From Botrytis cinerea B05.10 (lineage: Eukaryota; Ascomycota; Leotiomycetes; Helotiales; Sclerotiniaceae): a stretch of 64,000 nucleotides of DNA. Position 1 is the stretch's first letter. Each line of letters opens with the position of its first letter. Of this stretch, positions 35,751-47,480 are shown one piece after another. Position numbers and translations under genes: made by a program. The stretch lies in the NCBI RefSeq assembly GCF_000143535.2, contig NC_037312.1, forward strand, positions 2,046,001-2,110,000, in the 5' to 3' direction. The notes under the pieces are model-generated. The model was given only the letters and a program-made list of their open reading frames with translations. It did no database searches and had not been told where the DNA came from.

Positions 35751-36907
35751 TTTGCTGTGAAATTTTCTGGGGAGTAGAGCTTTGATGGGGAACACAGTCG
35801 AGATGGACAATGAGGTTCTTCTCGCTACTTTAGTTAGTGGCAGGCAAGTTTAGTGACAATTTTGGAGCTTTATAAAGGCAGCTAAAGAAACTTGTTCATT
35901 CACTACTAACCTCAAGGATATCCTGCCGGTTATTGCTCAAATGCACACAACACAGAGCTGCAAGAATCTAGTTCGCAACTCTGCGGAGCCCTCCGTATGA
36001 TTTCTCGTGGGGCCGGTCCAAAGCGAAATGCAGTGTGCGAGGAGTAGATAAACTGATAGCCGATAAGAACAGGGACTGTCTTGGCAGGCTCTGAAGAGTA
36101 GGTGATGTTGCAATTCTATGACAAACTGTTTTCAGAGTACTGGGAGATACACGTAGATGATATTCTAGACTCACTCACAGCTGGAAAAGGCCAAGCATCA
36201 ATATTCCTTATTACTTGGGGAAGAGAATGACTTTTGTTGCTGTTGGGAAATAGAGACCCGTCGTTGATCTTGGATCTTTTTTGGAGGTCGAAAGATCAAC
36301 AACTTCAATCAATATAAGGTTGTGACTTTGCGGAGAATTACCCAGTAATGCAAGGAGGGAACCGTACACAAGATTCACAAGCTTAAGGTTGGATATAGGA
36401 AAGCCATTAATAAGCCTCAGAGCAGATTTCAATCCTTTCCTTGGGAGAAAGATCCCTCTACGCTTATTGGGTACTCGGTATATCTACTAATAAACATCTT
36501 TATTAGGATTTCAATTTGTGAAGACAGTCTAATGTTAAGAACAATGACTGTTGGTTTTCCCCCAATAACACTCGGTAGCCAAGTGGGGGATCGGAATAAT
36601 GATTTCCCAGCCCCATCCTTAGGTAATCTTTCCTCGAGTGCGTACTCCGGTACTCAATGCTTTGAACATTCCGTTCACGGTTGATCAATTCAAATCTACA
36701 AACCTACAAACCTTCCTGTCAATGGTTATAGCAACCACCACTCCCTCACAAAGGCACTTTCTGCAGTTGGACATCTTCAAGGCCGTACCACTCAAGGTCC
36801 TATTCAAATTGCATTCTATTGGATAATTGATTTGCGACAGCATTTCCAACACTCGATGTGCAGATTCACTTTTGCATTCTCCGAGTTACCCATTTCCCCC
36901 GCGCAGC
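35751..36907. promoter_or_regulatory. Divergent promoter region of FUR1 and WAPL
   Basis: 1.16 kb. Two minus-strand open frames (35968-36174 and 36211-36432) show no recognisable family and lie in non-matching frames. I see no supported gene. Confidence 0.45.
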
Positions 36908-39843
36908 ATGGCGGCCTATGAAAATATGGCAAGGCCTAGGAAAACAATAACTACATATGGAAAGCCAGCACGGAAACATCTTGCAGGTCATAGCTATCCA
37001 AAATTAGTCCATCGCACAACACCTTCCGACTTAACAAAGACAGGTCTCATTACAAACAATGAGCCTGGTGCATCGAATCATGAAAGACCTCGCGATGTCT
37101 ACAAGCCTTCACCTAGCACACCTTCTGCCATAAAAACACAATCTACTGTCGATTTATACGATGTGCCCCTCAGCGATGAGGAGGAACCACCTTTAATGCG
37201 CAAGAACGTTGCCAAACCTGCGCCGAAACTCAAGGGGAAATCTGCGATGTACGATGTACCTCTGGGCGATAAAGAGGATGAATCTACGCGGCGGAAGAAC
37301 ATTCCCAAACTAAAACAAAAAGCTTCGCAGACTTCTACCATATATGATGTGCCACTTAGCGAGGATGATGAACCCCCCTCGGCGAGGAAGAATCTCTCTA
37401 AATTACCACCAAAGGTTACGCAAAAGCAATTGGCCGTTGGAAAAGCAAAGCACTTTGTAACAACAGAATCCGCGAGTGTTAAGTCGGTGGAAATGCCCGA
37501 GCGCAAGAAGAGGAAATTATCACCAGCTGAACAGCCGCGACGGGAGCCTTCCAAACTTGCAGCAACTCTACCCAAGGTGCAACCACATCCCAAAATTAGA
37601 CAAGCGAAGCCAGCTACAGATACTTTACCAAAACGACAGGTCGTTCATACTAAGCCTGTTATGGAGTCTATCCAGACCAAACCAGCAGTACATCGAGGTC
37701 CGCAGAAGCAGAGTAATAGAACGCCGGTGCAGCAACGGCCAAGATCCTCTACCTCTACCGGCAGCACTGCGAGCTTACGGTTAGCTGCAAGTCCTGGGCG
37801 TCATATCTCTCCAAAGGCTACAAAACTATGGGATGCCCTCGATAACGAAACTCAAGAAACCACAATGAGTAGTCCAGATGAGCTCTCTCTAGTCGTGAGT
37901 ACGCCGAAGAGAGTATATCCAATGGCTAGGAAGTTATCTAAAACTGCGGCATTTGCAAAACCGGCTAACCTAACCCCTCGCAAACGACTAATCGATTCAT
38001 TAGTCGAGCAGACGCCTCGCCAAGATTCGGACAATGAAGACGATGATGATGATGATGAATCTGGGAACGAGCATGAAAATTCTCAGCTTGAGGATCACTT
38101 CCAACATCTGAACAATTCAAGAGCCCAGAGTCTTACCCCAGAAGTCCCTACTTTTACTGCACCTGTACAAGCTAGTCAAGGTCCCCCAATCACAGGGCCC
38201 AAGTTTACGTACAGTCGACAGCGCTCTATGCTTGTCGAAGAAGACATGATGGAGCAATTGGCTTTTGACATGCCTCTAGAAACTCCACAAAGCTCACAAC
38301 GTCGCCGAGGCTCTATACCCAGCCTAAAGCCGCTATCAAGCTTTCGCGAGGAAGATCAGCAAGAAGATGAAGCCGCAAGTACCGCTATCCGCACGATTCA
38401 TGAACTAAGGCAAGCGGGAGCGAATAGTCGTTTTGCGGACGAAGTAGAAGATTTGCTCGATCGTATTGGGAGGCCCTCCACAAAGTTATCATCTATGCGA
38501 CGCTCCGGTCTTTTAGACCTAGGCTTAAAAATGAAGGACAAAGCATTTGTTCGGCAATTCCGTGCGCATGGTGCTGAACAGCGACTATTTATCGAAATAG
38601 GTCAAGAAGCTGATGTCGTATCGGGATTCTTGATGACATCACTCATAACACCTATTTTAGCAGAGGGAAGCGCGCCTCTCGTGGTATCGCAGCTTCAACG
38701 ACAAGGCATTGCAAAACTACTTGGCCGTCTCATATCGGTTGAGAAAAGCTTTGTCACTGTGATAAACGAGCGCAAGACAAATATGTCCAAAATGGCACAA
38801 AAATCAATGGCAGCATACCATGATTCTCTGCTCGCAATTCCAGCGTGGAAGGATCTTAGTCCACATGAACTTTCCCCTCGAACCTTGGCCCTGAAATGCC
38901 TCGAGCTTATGGTCAGGCAATGTAGGGAAGCTGGAGATGCTAGTGACATAATTTCCGAAGAGCTGAATACCAGTTTGTTTGAGATTTTGAAGTTGTCAAA
39001 TTCGGATGCCGCGTGGGATTTCCCTCACGGAACAAAGGCAGTCGACTTTTATTTGACACTTTCCACTCTTGAATCCCACTCTCTTGTGTCAAGAATCGCC
39101 CAAGATGAGACAGTTTGGATTCGTCAGTTTTTGCCTATCATAGGAAATACCCTCAATACCGCTTTGAATAGACCACTTGAGAGCTTTGGCGAGCAACAAA
39201 TTTTAGCATTGAAATTGACAGTGAACGTCACCAATCACAACTCGAAAGCTTGCGATGCAATTGCGGACTCGGATTTCATGTTCACTATTCTTCGCGTCAT
39301 CGTTGCTAAATTCAAAAGCATGTCAAGCTTGTGGGCGGAAGAGGAAATTGTCGTGGCTGTGGATAATTTGATCCTTCTTATTGGAGCAATGATCAATTTT
39401 GCCTTGTGGAGCACAAAAGCGCTCCAAAATATCAATGATTTTGCTGGAGCGGCCAAGGACCCTCTCGATGAATTGATTCGCCTTTTTGTAGACAATAGAG
39501 AGAAAACCTTTGAGGTGAGTTCGTGCGTAGAGTTCTCAATCCGACATACTAACTTTGATAGGTGGACTCTCAGCACGAATCACACAAAAACGTTCCGTTT
39601 GGATACTTATCAGTATTATTGGGACATTTTTGTTTATTGCCGGCCATCGAGAAGCGAATTCGGATACGACAGACAACAAAAACACTTCGGCCCCTGATTA
39701 CATCTATCAATGAATTTATCGTTTATCACAAAGCGGCTGACGATGAGATTGCTCCCAATGAAGATGGACACAGTCCTCACGTTACTGTGACGAAGCAACT
39801 CGAAGATCTCGTCCAAAAGTTGTTGGCGATCAAAGGGGCTTAA
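36908..39843 (+). CDS. Cohesin-release factor WAPL
   Basis: Wings-apart-like protein; opens the cohesin ring together with Pds5 and so controls sister-chromatid cohesion and loop size. Two exons (36908-39514, 39562-39843) give 962 residues. The start chosen is MAAYENMARPRK, since an upstream in-frame ATG at 36827 adds only a 27-residue unrelated stretch. Residues 1-490 look disordered and charged, with three YDVPL motifs at residues 84, 115 and 146, spaced exactly 31 residues apart, and an acidic patch DDDDDES. From about residue 490 the helical WAPL domain follows (IRTIHELRQAGANSRFADEV, SGLLDLGLKMKDKAFVRQF, SPRTLALKCLELMVRQC). The C-terminal exon carries SHKNVPFGYLSVLLGHF. The domain call is clear; yeast Rad61/Wpl1 is the distant counterpart. 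Confidence 0.93.
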
Positions 39844-40888
39844 AAGTAAATATAGAAAGGTCTTTGGGGAGGCCAGTCAAGGAAGGCGTTTGATGGGGTG
39901 ACGATTGTCATGAGTATAATGGGTTACAATGGATATGATACAGATGTCTTGATACATGATGATATATTTTAGGCGTTTAAATCGGAGGAAAGAATTGCAA
40001 TATACCCTAGGTGCAGTTGTTTCGAAATGGGCGGGATTTGGGAAAGGGGGAAGTTTCAGGAAAAACTATGATATGGGGGAATCCTTTAATCGAAAATATC
40101 CATAGGGTATAGCTGGTTTTTTACGATTAATCTCTGGCCACCCAAACAACACATTACTATATTACTATTACCATATTTATTATAGATATGAAGATATGAA
40201 GATATTTTATCGCCTAGCTGTCTGCTCATCTGATTCTACGTGTTGTCGTGGCAGATTCAGAACAAGTAATCTTTTCGGCTCACCTACTATGTGTTTGAAC
40301 GTGTTTGACGTGTGATGAGGTTGAACTCGGGCGATGGGCTCCGGTCTGGAATGACATGACAGCAAGCACCGTTTGAATGCGAAGTACTGTAGTGATGATC
40401 AAATCCACACCAGGAACTGTCATCTTGCCACAACTTCCCGTTCTTGGCACGACCTTGTACTAATTAAGAAAAGAGTCCTCATATTTTCGTGCTGGATGGA
40501 CTTCCAGATTAGAAGATGATACAAATCTGGATTCGTCTGAATTTAATCTATTTTATTCAACCTTCGCCCAGTGCTCTTTCGAGTCTTTTGATTTATCAAG
40601 TTGGGGTGGTGTCGTCTTCCGAGCCGAGCTTAATCTGGGTCCGCTCAGCCTAGATATTAGCGCTCAGGCGCTGTAAGAACCTTGGACTTAAACCCCATTG
40701 AAGCACTAATAAACTGGTCGGTCTACTTGCAACTTATTATAACCTCCTCAGCCTTGTCCTGTTTCATCAGACAAGAACCAACAAACCCAAAAACATCAAA
40801 AGCTCCTCCATATCTCGCTCTCCTTGTATTCAATCACAAGAGCCCCTTTTCTTCTACCTTTATTCAAAGTTATTATATCTTCTGCATT
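39844..40888. other. Intergenic between WAPL and RHEB
   Basis: WAPL 3' flank with AT-rich ATATTACTATTACCATATTT-type sequence (about 40157-40190) and the RHEB promoter. No coding sequence recognised. Confidence 0.5.
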
Positions 40889-41663
40889 ATGCCTGCACCA
40901 CCTAAACAACGCAAGATTGCTATTGTAGGCAGTCGATCTGTCGGTATGTCATTATAATGTGTGATGTAAAATACAACACGTCAAAGTAACCCTTCTCTTC
41001 TACAGGCAAATCTTCACTCACTGTACAATTTGTCGATGGCCACTTTGTAGAAAGTTACTATCCGACCATCGAAAATACTTTCAGCAAGGTCATCAAGTAC
41101 AAAGGGCAAGAGTTCGCCACTGAGATCGTTGACACAGCTGGTCAGGTAAGATCTCTATCTGCACCATTTGGTTCAAAATCACATGTCATGACATAATTGG
41201 AAACACGACTAATAGACTTCGCATTGTAGGATGAATACAGTATCTTAAATTCGAAGCATTTCATTGGCATTCATGGCTATGTGCTTGTCTATTCCGTTGC
41301 TTCCATGCAATCCTTTGAGATGGTAGAAGTCATTAAGGATAAGATCTTGAATCACTTGGTATGATAGAAACCCCATTCCTACTTTAACTTCCTTCAAAGA
41401 TCAAGATCTCTAACACTTTACAGGGTACTGAATGGGTTCCAATCACAATTGTTGGTAACAAGAGTGATCTTCGGCCAGAGCAGCGTCAGGTCACTGCTGA
41501 GCAAGGCAAGGCATTGGCTGAGAAAATCAAGTGTGCTTTTACTGAAGCAAGTGCACGTTATAACGAGAATGTCACTAAGGGATTCGAACTCATGATTGAG
41601 CAAATTGAGAAAGGTGAAAACCCTAATGAGCCTTCAGGAGATTCCAAATGTATTCTCATGTGA
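40889..41663 (+). CDS. RHB1: Rheb-type Ras GTPase (TOR pathway)
   Basis: Small GTPase that activates TOR complex 1 or, in some fungi, controls arginine/lysine uptake. Short exons joined across four introns give MPAPPKQRKIAIVGSRSVGK (P-loop GSRSVGKS with the Arg typical of Rheb at the position of Ras Gly12), the effector loop ESYYPTIENTFSK, DTAGQDEYSI, GNKSDLR and EASARYNEN. The C-terminus is CILM, a CAAX farnesylation box. Length is about 185 residues, as expected. The Arg in the P-loop and the ENTFSK effector sequence separate Rheb from Ras. Complete and intact. Confidence 0.95.
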
Positions 41664-42205
41664 GGGACAAAGAGATTGGAGTGTACGTTGGAATATGATA
41701 TCTCATGTCTGAATGTGGTTAACTTAGTATGGGAGTTTGGAGTTGGGAGAGGCATCTTTCTAGATATTTAGTCACAGAGGCATATGTCTTGCTGTGTCTT
41801 TAGTTAACGTTGATATTACAAGGAGGCAGTTTACGAACGGTTCAATGGCATACGTTAAACGGTATTCACTGTCTGCTCCAACACGTTGGTCTTGTATAGA
41901 TTGCATTGAAGAGATCTGTACAACGCCTTGATTAGCCGATACTAAACACAGATTCAGCATGCAAGAAAAGTATCAGGCGACGAGGTCCACCGAAGGTGGT
42001 AGTGCGAAAAGGGGCAGTGAATAACAAAAATTACATATCACGTGTTGGGCCCAATCAGCCAGAATGTTATCTTAGCGGAGCCTTGCAATCGCGACCCCAC
42101 CAATCGTACTTTGAACAATTTACTAGTGACTCAAAAAGTTGACCGGTCCAAATATACAGGACTCTTCGTCGCATACATATTTGAGTTTGCTAGACTATTT
42201 TCAAA
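41664..42205. promoter_or_regulatory. Promoter region of SES1
   Basis: RHEB 3' flank and SES1 promoter. CCAAT boxes at 42051-42055 and 42100-42104 and a perfect TGACTCA at 42127-42133 lie just before the ATG. Confidence 0.5.
42127..42133 (+). promoter_or_regulatory. Gcn4/CpcA-type site TGACTCA upstream of SES1
   Basis: Exact TGACTCA 73 bases before the SES1 ATG, with CCAAT boxes 23 and 72 bases further upstream. Aminoacyl-tRNA synthetase genes are known members of the fungal general amino-acid control regulon. Binding is inferred. Confidence 0.6.
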
Positions 42206-43913
42206 ATGCTTGACGTTAACGATTTCATTACTGAGAGAGGTGGAAACCCACAAACGATCAAGGACTCTCAGCGCCGCAGATATGCTCCTGAAGAGGTTGT
42301 TGATGAAGTGATTGCTATGTATGAGGATCACCGCAAAAGTAAGCCAGTAAACACAAGCCCAAGTATATCACTACTCACAAACCATCGCAGCCCAGTACGC
42401 AGCTACACAAGTCAACAGCAAGATCAACGAAACTCAGAAGGAGATTGGCGCAAAAAAGAAGGCCAAGGAGGATGCTACCGAATTATTACAAAAGAAAGCC
42501 GATTTAACGAAGGAGAAGAAGACTTGGGATGACGCCGCAGCAGAGAAAGAAGTACTCTTAAACAAGAAGATTGGTACAATTGGTAACCTTGTTCACGAAT
42601 CTGTGCCTGTGAACAACGACGAGGTATTTTTACATGGGCAGCATACGAGGTTCTTCAGGTCCGGTGTGGCTAATGGGTACTAGGATCACAACGAAGAACT
42701 ACGTACATGGGCCCCCCAAGGTGTCACTGTTGAGAAGAAGGACGTTCTTTCGCATCATGAAGTCCTGACAAGATTGGATGGTTATGATCCAGAGCGTGGA
42801 GTTAAGGTTGTAGGACACAGAGGTTATTTCTTGAAGAAGTGGGGTGTCTTCTTGAACCAGGCTTTGATCAATTATGGTTTGGAGTTCTTGGATAGCAAGG
42901 GATATACACCATTACAGACCCCTCAATTCATGTTAAAGGAATACATGGCGAAGACCGCACAGTTGGAGCAATTCGACGAGGAACTTTACAAGGTTGTCGA
43001 TGGAGATGCCCAAAACGATAAATATCTTATTGCTACCTCTGAACAGCCAATTTCAGCTTTCCATGCCGATGAGTGGTTGACTGCCAAGGATATGCCTATT
43101 AGGTACGTAAGGAAAACTTAGGCGAAAAGATATTGAACTGACTTAAGCTCAAAGATATGCTGGTTTCTCTTCATGTTATAGACGAGAGGCTGGTTCTCAC
43201 GGTAGAGACGCATGGGGAATTTTCAGAGTTCATCAATTTGAGAAGGTATATATTATTTGTTGCATGAGTTTAATCCGCCTTTTCTAACCGTCTTAGATCG
43301 AACAATTCGTTCTCACCGACCCAGAAAAGTCATGGGAGGAGTTTGACCGTATGATCAGCTTCTCAGAGGAGTTCTACCAATCCCTAGGTGTTCCATACAG
43401 AGTTGTCGCAATCGTCTCAGGTGCTCTCAACAACGCAGCTGCCAAGAAATACGACCTTGAGGCTTGGTTCCCCTTCCAAGGAGAATACAAGGAGCTCGTC
43501 TCTTGCTCAAATTGCACTGATTACCAATCCAGAGCTCTTGAGATCAGATATGGACCCAAGACACAAACTGGAATCCGCAAGAACTACGTCCATGCACTTA
43601 ACTCTACTTTGTGTGCAACTGAGCGTGCGTTGTGCTGTCTTTTGGAGAATTTCCAAACTGAAGAAGTAAGTAGAAAGCAACATTTCTGGAGGTTCCATTT
43701 GCTGACTCTGATTAGGGATTCAACGTTCCAGCGCCACTCCGTAAATATCTCCCTGGCGCACCTGAATTCATTCCTTTCTCCAAGGAATTGCCCAAAGATA
43801 CTACATCCCAAAAGGCAAAGGGTAAGGCTGAGAAAGCACCAAAACCAAAGGTCGCGCCCGTCGGTGCTACCCCAGCCGAGGCTGCGGAGAAATTGAAGGA
43901 TATGTCAGTCTAA
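42206..43913 (+). CDS. SES1: Cytosolic seryl-tRNA synthetase
   Basis: Charges tRNA-Ser with serine (class II synthetase). Start [15 protein letters not shown]. The N-terminal coiled-coil arm that holds the long variable arm of tRNA-Ser is visible ([19 protein letters not shown] to [19 protein letters not shown]). The catalytic core shows [35 protein letters not shown], motif 2 ([19 protein letters not shown]) and motif 3 ([18 protein letters not shown]). The C-terminus carries a Lys/Pro/Ala-rich extension ([16 protein letters not shown] then [10 protein letters not shown]), usual in fungal and animal cytosolic enzymes. No mitochondrial presequence. Six introns or so, all short. Converges with MSW1 across a 1.7 kb gap. 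Confidence 0.96.
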
Positions 43914-44983
43914 ATAGAGTTTGGCTTTCAACGAGAGGATGAAATAAAGACATTAAATGCAAGCGCTGAGGATTAATGAAAAGCCGAACCGGCAATTTCA
44001 ATAAACATAAAAGTTATATGATCTGAGAGCGTTGAATAGAAGATTCATCTTATGAATGGGAAGTAGGCGATAGATATCAAACATAAAATCAGAGCTCTCC
44101 TTGCTTCCAACCTGGCTATGAACTGTTGTGCTGTGTGGTGTGGTGTGGTGTGATGGCGTCTATGAGACCAATCCAGACGAAGGACTACAATAACTGAACC
44201 CATAAGACTTGGGAGAGATTCTCGCGTGGAATTAGCTATAGCTTCTAATGGACGGGCTCTCAAATCTATTCACTACCTACTGGTTACTGGTCTTTTTCAA
44301 GTATTCTCGGAATTTAGGCTTTTCTAGCACTCGAGACATTGCTTGACAGTGGCCCGTCGAGTCCTGGGGCGTACTGTAGATTCCTACGCCTGTCAACAGA
44401 AAGCGCTGCAATGTCATAGATCGGAGCTGTCTACCCCTCCAGGTTAAGCTCTGTATGACAGATTAAGGGGGGCAGGCAGCAAAGGTTTGCCACTCGAGTA
44501 TTAACTAAGCGATAGTGTTTGTGGGATGGTTTTATAGCGCTTTTGCTTTGTATCATGACGCCATTGCTTTGATGTTCGGGTATGACGTGTGTTACATTAT
44601 GGAAGTAAAATCAGACGAAGAGTGCTCTATGCGATGTTCCGGTATAGTGCATGGATGGACGATGAGCGTGAGAGCCAGACTGCATGTGTCTATCATTCAG
44701 TGATGGGAATACATACTTAATGTAGATACGTGATTAGAAACTCCACATACATGCAATGGATGTGTGTGCACCATCAGAGATGTCAAAAACGAAAGATACA
44801 TATCTCCCTCCTGCAAGAAGATCCATTCATTCTTTACGGATATAGAACACAAAATACCTACCCACCCACCCCTATCTATCGAATATACAAACACCTGCAT
44901 GAATCTGTCATATCCCAAATACGTCACATTCGCTAGAGATGTATAGAAATGTATATCCCAAACCCGCACCTAACTTTCGGTCA

Positions 44984-45137
44984 TCAAACACCACATCGCG
45001 TCGCCCTGGCGCAGTTGGTCGACCACTGCGCTTTAACCGCCCGAAAGGGTGGGTGTTGGTGTTTGAGCAGCGACTGTACTGTCCCCATATCGAAGGGTAC
45101 AGCTGCGAAATAAAAATCCCTCTCGCGAGGGGTTTTT
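44984..45137 (+). ncRNA. Candidate structured RNA, four nested and stacked helices ending in a T run
   Basis: An outer 10-bp stem (44984-44993 with 45057-45066, TCAAACACCA/TGGTGTTTGA) encloses two hairpins. Hairpin 1 is GCGCAG-T-TGG / CCA-CTGCGC (45009-45031, loop TCGA, one bulged T). Hairpin 2 is CCGCCC/GGGTGG (45037-45052) with a GAAA tetraloop. Directly after the outer stem comes hairpin 3, GCAG-CTGTAC with GTACAG-CTGC (45067-45106, 3-base bulge). Last is hairpin 4, AAAAATCCCTC/GAGGGGTTTTT (45112-45137, loop TCGC). Two G-U wobble pairs (in hairpins 2 and 4) and the GNRA loop exist only if the plus strand is the RNA. The 3' T run looks like a polymerase III stop, and TGGCGCAGTTGG at 45007 resembles an A box, but no good B box is present. 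It does not match U1-U6, SRP, RNase P/MRP or a tRNA as far as I can judge. Confidence 0.5.
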
Positions 45138-45252
45138 CCCCCTAGACCGGTTTTTTGCTATTTTGTTTTGCTGGTTGGTGATTTGTTTGGTTTGGAAGTA
45201 GTGAATAGATAGATATATGGGTGGGTGGAAGTGGGAGTGAATGTATTTTTTT

Positions 45253-45268
45253 GGGGGGGGGGGGGGGG
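45253..45268. repeat. G16 homopolymer run after T7
   Basis: A run of 16 G preceded by seven T, downstream of MSW1. Likely unstable in length. Confidence 0.85.
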
Positions 45269-45578
45269 AGTGTCGTCTGATGTTGACGAAGGGAGTTGTG
45301 GGAGTGAGTGAAGGAAGGTGAGAGAGGGCAATTGAAGTCGGGAAAGCGAGAAGTACGGATGGAGGGAGAATTCTGTGAGGAGCGATAGAGGAAGGAATAT
45401 ATCAAGTAAAGTTTGTGAGGTGTAGCTAGTGTATTATTTCGTTTGTTGATATAATACAGAGAGCTGATTCTAACTTCTCTCTTTTTCATGCCAAGAGGCG
45501 TTCGTCCTTACACTTGGATAGCTTTTGCATCCTTCTCCTTTCAATAGAAAGGTTTGCGCTTGCTCACTTCTAGCTCAT

Positions 45579-47111
45579 TTAGAATCCTACTGCCTCTCTA
45601 ACTTCAACCATAGTCCTTTCTGCATTTTCCCTCGCCTTAACACCTCCTTTCCTCGCTACATCCTCCACATACCCTTCATCCCCCAACAGTCTCTCATAAT
45701 TCTTTCTAATTGGCTCCAGTCCAGTGTTAACCGCATTAGCAGTTTCCCGCTTCAAGTCTCCCAAAGTAAATTTCTTTGCCTTGCATTCCTCGGCTATTTG
45801 CGCAGGTGTTCGTTTTGGGTTTTGGGTATCGAACGATGACCAAAGTGTGAGAAGATTAGAAACGCCTGGACGCTCAGAGGGCGAGTAAGAGACGGCGTTC
45901 TGGGAGTCAGTCAGGGCGGACGAGATCTTTTTGGTAATGGTGTCGGGTGAGTCGGTGAGGAGGATGCGGGAGATAGGGGAGGGGTGCGATTTGGACATTT
46001 TTTGGGTGGGGGATTGGAGGGACATTATCCGTTTTGTTGGGGCTGGAGGCGTGTTAGTTCTGGAGAAAAGTTGATTTCTGACGATTGAAATTATATGAAG
46101 AATTGTGGTATGAGAAAAGGGAATAGACGCTTACAAAGAAGGGTTTGAGGTGCAATGAGACGGGGCCCATACGCATGGTTGAAATTTGTAACGCATTCAC
46201 GGGCGAATTCCAGATGTTGGGTTTGATCTTCACCAACGGGAACGTGGGTTGCTCTATCATTGTATAGTATCAGCTTCGTTCTCCGGGCCAAATGGCACAA
46301 ATATAGAAGAAAATACGATGAAATGAGTAGATGTCTACTGTGCATACATACCTATGAACCAAAATATCCGCAGCTTGCAGAACTGGATACGAAAACAAGC
46401 CCAACTTGAGCTTAGATTTTTTGTCCCCATCTAATGGTGAAGCATCATCTTCGAGAGATAGTTTGCTCTGTTTCATATCAGTGAAATGGCCAAGGGAAGT
46501 GTGTAAAAGTCTGCGGCAGAGAGATGTAAACAAACCTTCCATTGTGTCATGCGAGACAGGTATCCCATAGAAGCCGTGCAGCTCAATATCCACATCAACT
46601 CCGTATGTGCTGCAACCTTCAGACATACCAAAGTCAGCTTCATTCACTACCAATCAAACCAAATCTCCAATTACACCTTCGCCTTCCACCACCTCATCGC
46701 TCCCACAACACCAAACAAAGACAATGCAGCACCTACAGAACTCTGATAAAACACCGTGCTCCTCTCCGGATCCAATCCAATAGCCAAGAGCGTCGCCAAA
46801 CTCTCCTTCTTCCACCGCTTCAGCTCTTCCCTTTTCTGCGGTATCGTAATCGCATGATAATCTACAATCGAGTAAAATAGCTTCGTACTCGATTCCGCTG
46901 TATCTTGTAGCCGCACCCAATTTTGTAATGCCCCAAGATAGTTCCCGAGATGCGGTATTCCAGTGGGCTGGATACCAGAAAATATTACTTTTGACGGAGA
47001 GGGTTGGGTGCTTTGGTGTCGTTTGGATACATGATTCAGGGGGGCAGAAACTTGCAGAATTCGTGACTTCACGTTCTGGAACGTCTGCCGGGGTGGACAG
47101 CTTTTAAGCAT
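45579..47111 (-). CDS. MSW1: Mitochondrial tryptophanyl-tRNA synthetase
   Basis: Class I synthetase charging tRNA-Trp in mitochondria. The start MLKSCPPRQTFQNVKSRIL with KRHQST is a basic, Ser-rich presequence. The catalytic domain begins KVIFSGIQPTGIPHLGNYLG, which carries the HIGH-equivalent motif. Then come YSIVDYHAITIPQ, the junction YQSSVAAHTELMWILSC (intron GTAGGT...GAAG), MGYLSRMTQWKSKL, LFSYPVLQAADILVHRATHV, PVGEDQTQHLEFAREC, and the KMSKS motif exactly as KMSKSHP. The C-terminal anticodon domain ends TMVEVREAVGF. Complete. The prokaryote-like form plus presequence separates it from the cytosolic enzyme. Same strand and 370 bases downstream of RSM10, another mitochondrial translation gene. 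Confidence 0.95.
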
Positions 47112-47480
47112 GGTGGGATTGGGGTTTTTAGGGGAGGCGACTGATAAAGGAGGGGTGGCTGCACGCGAGATGCGAGTAGCATGATCTGCCTTGAAAATTG
47201 ATTTTCAAGTGCACGTGACTAGTCTTGATTTCTATAGACAATTTTGGAAAGCAAAAACTATCATATCAGGGGTGAATTCTGATGCGGAATGACATTGCCT
47301 TGATGAAAATCCATTGGTGCTAGTGTCTTGATTCATTTACTTCTACATATACATATAATATATCAAGACCTGACCCAAACTCCACAGTTCATGTGTGGCC
47401 ATGTGTATTCCCTCTTGATATCTATTTTCCATTCGTCAAATCCTTGTTGGATGCTTTTATAACCTTAGAGCTAGCCCACT
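47112..47480. other. Intergenic between RSM10 and MSW1
   Basis: 369 bases with the RSM10 3' flank and the MSW1 promoter. No clear motif apart from a CACGTGA E-box-like site near 47212-47218. Confidence 0.45.

Larger units (their letters stand above)
43914..45578. other. Long convergent intergenic region between SES1 and MSW1
   Basis: No protein gene supported. It holds the structured RNA candidate (44984-45137), a 16-base G run, and GTGTGGTGTGGTGTGGTGTG repeats near 44133-44152. Confidence 0.5.

Noticed and set aside
35968..36432. Two minus-strand frames between FUR1 and WAPL
   Set aside because: No family recognised and no splice pair that joins them convincingly.
36827..36907. Earlier ATG for WAPL
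   Set aside because: The added 27 residues look like translated leader, and MAAYENMARPRK is a more natural start.
45003..45070. Possible tRNA gene (A-box-like TGGCGCAGTTGG)
   Set aside because: The D-arm region forms a long 9-bp hairpin instead, there is no anticodon arm of normal size, and no good B box follows.
44939..45145. 68-codon plus-strand frame overlapping the structured RNA candidate
   Set aside because: No recognisable protein, and the base pattern is explained better by paired helices than by codons.
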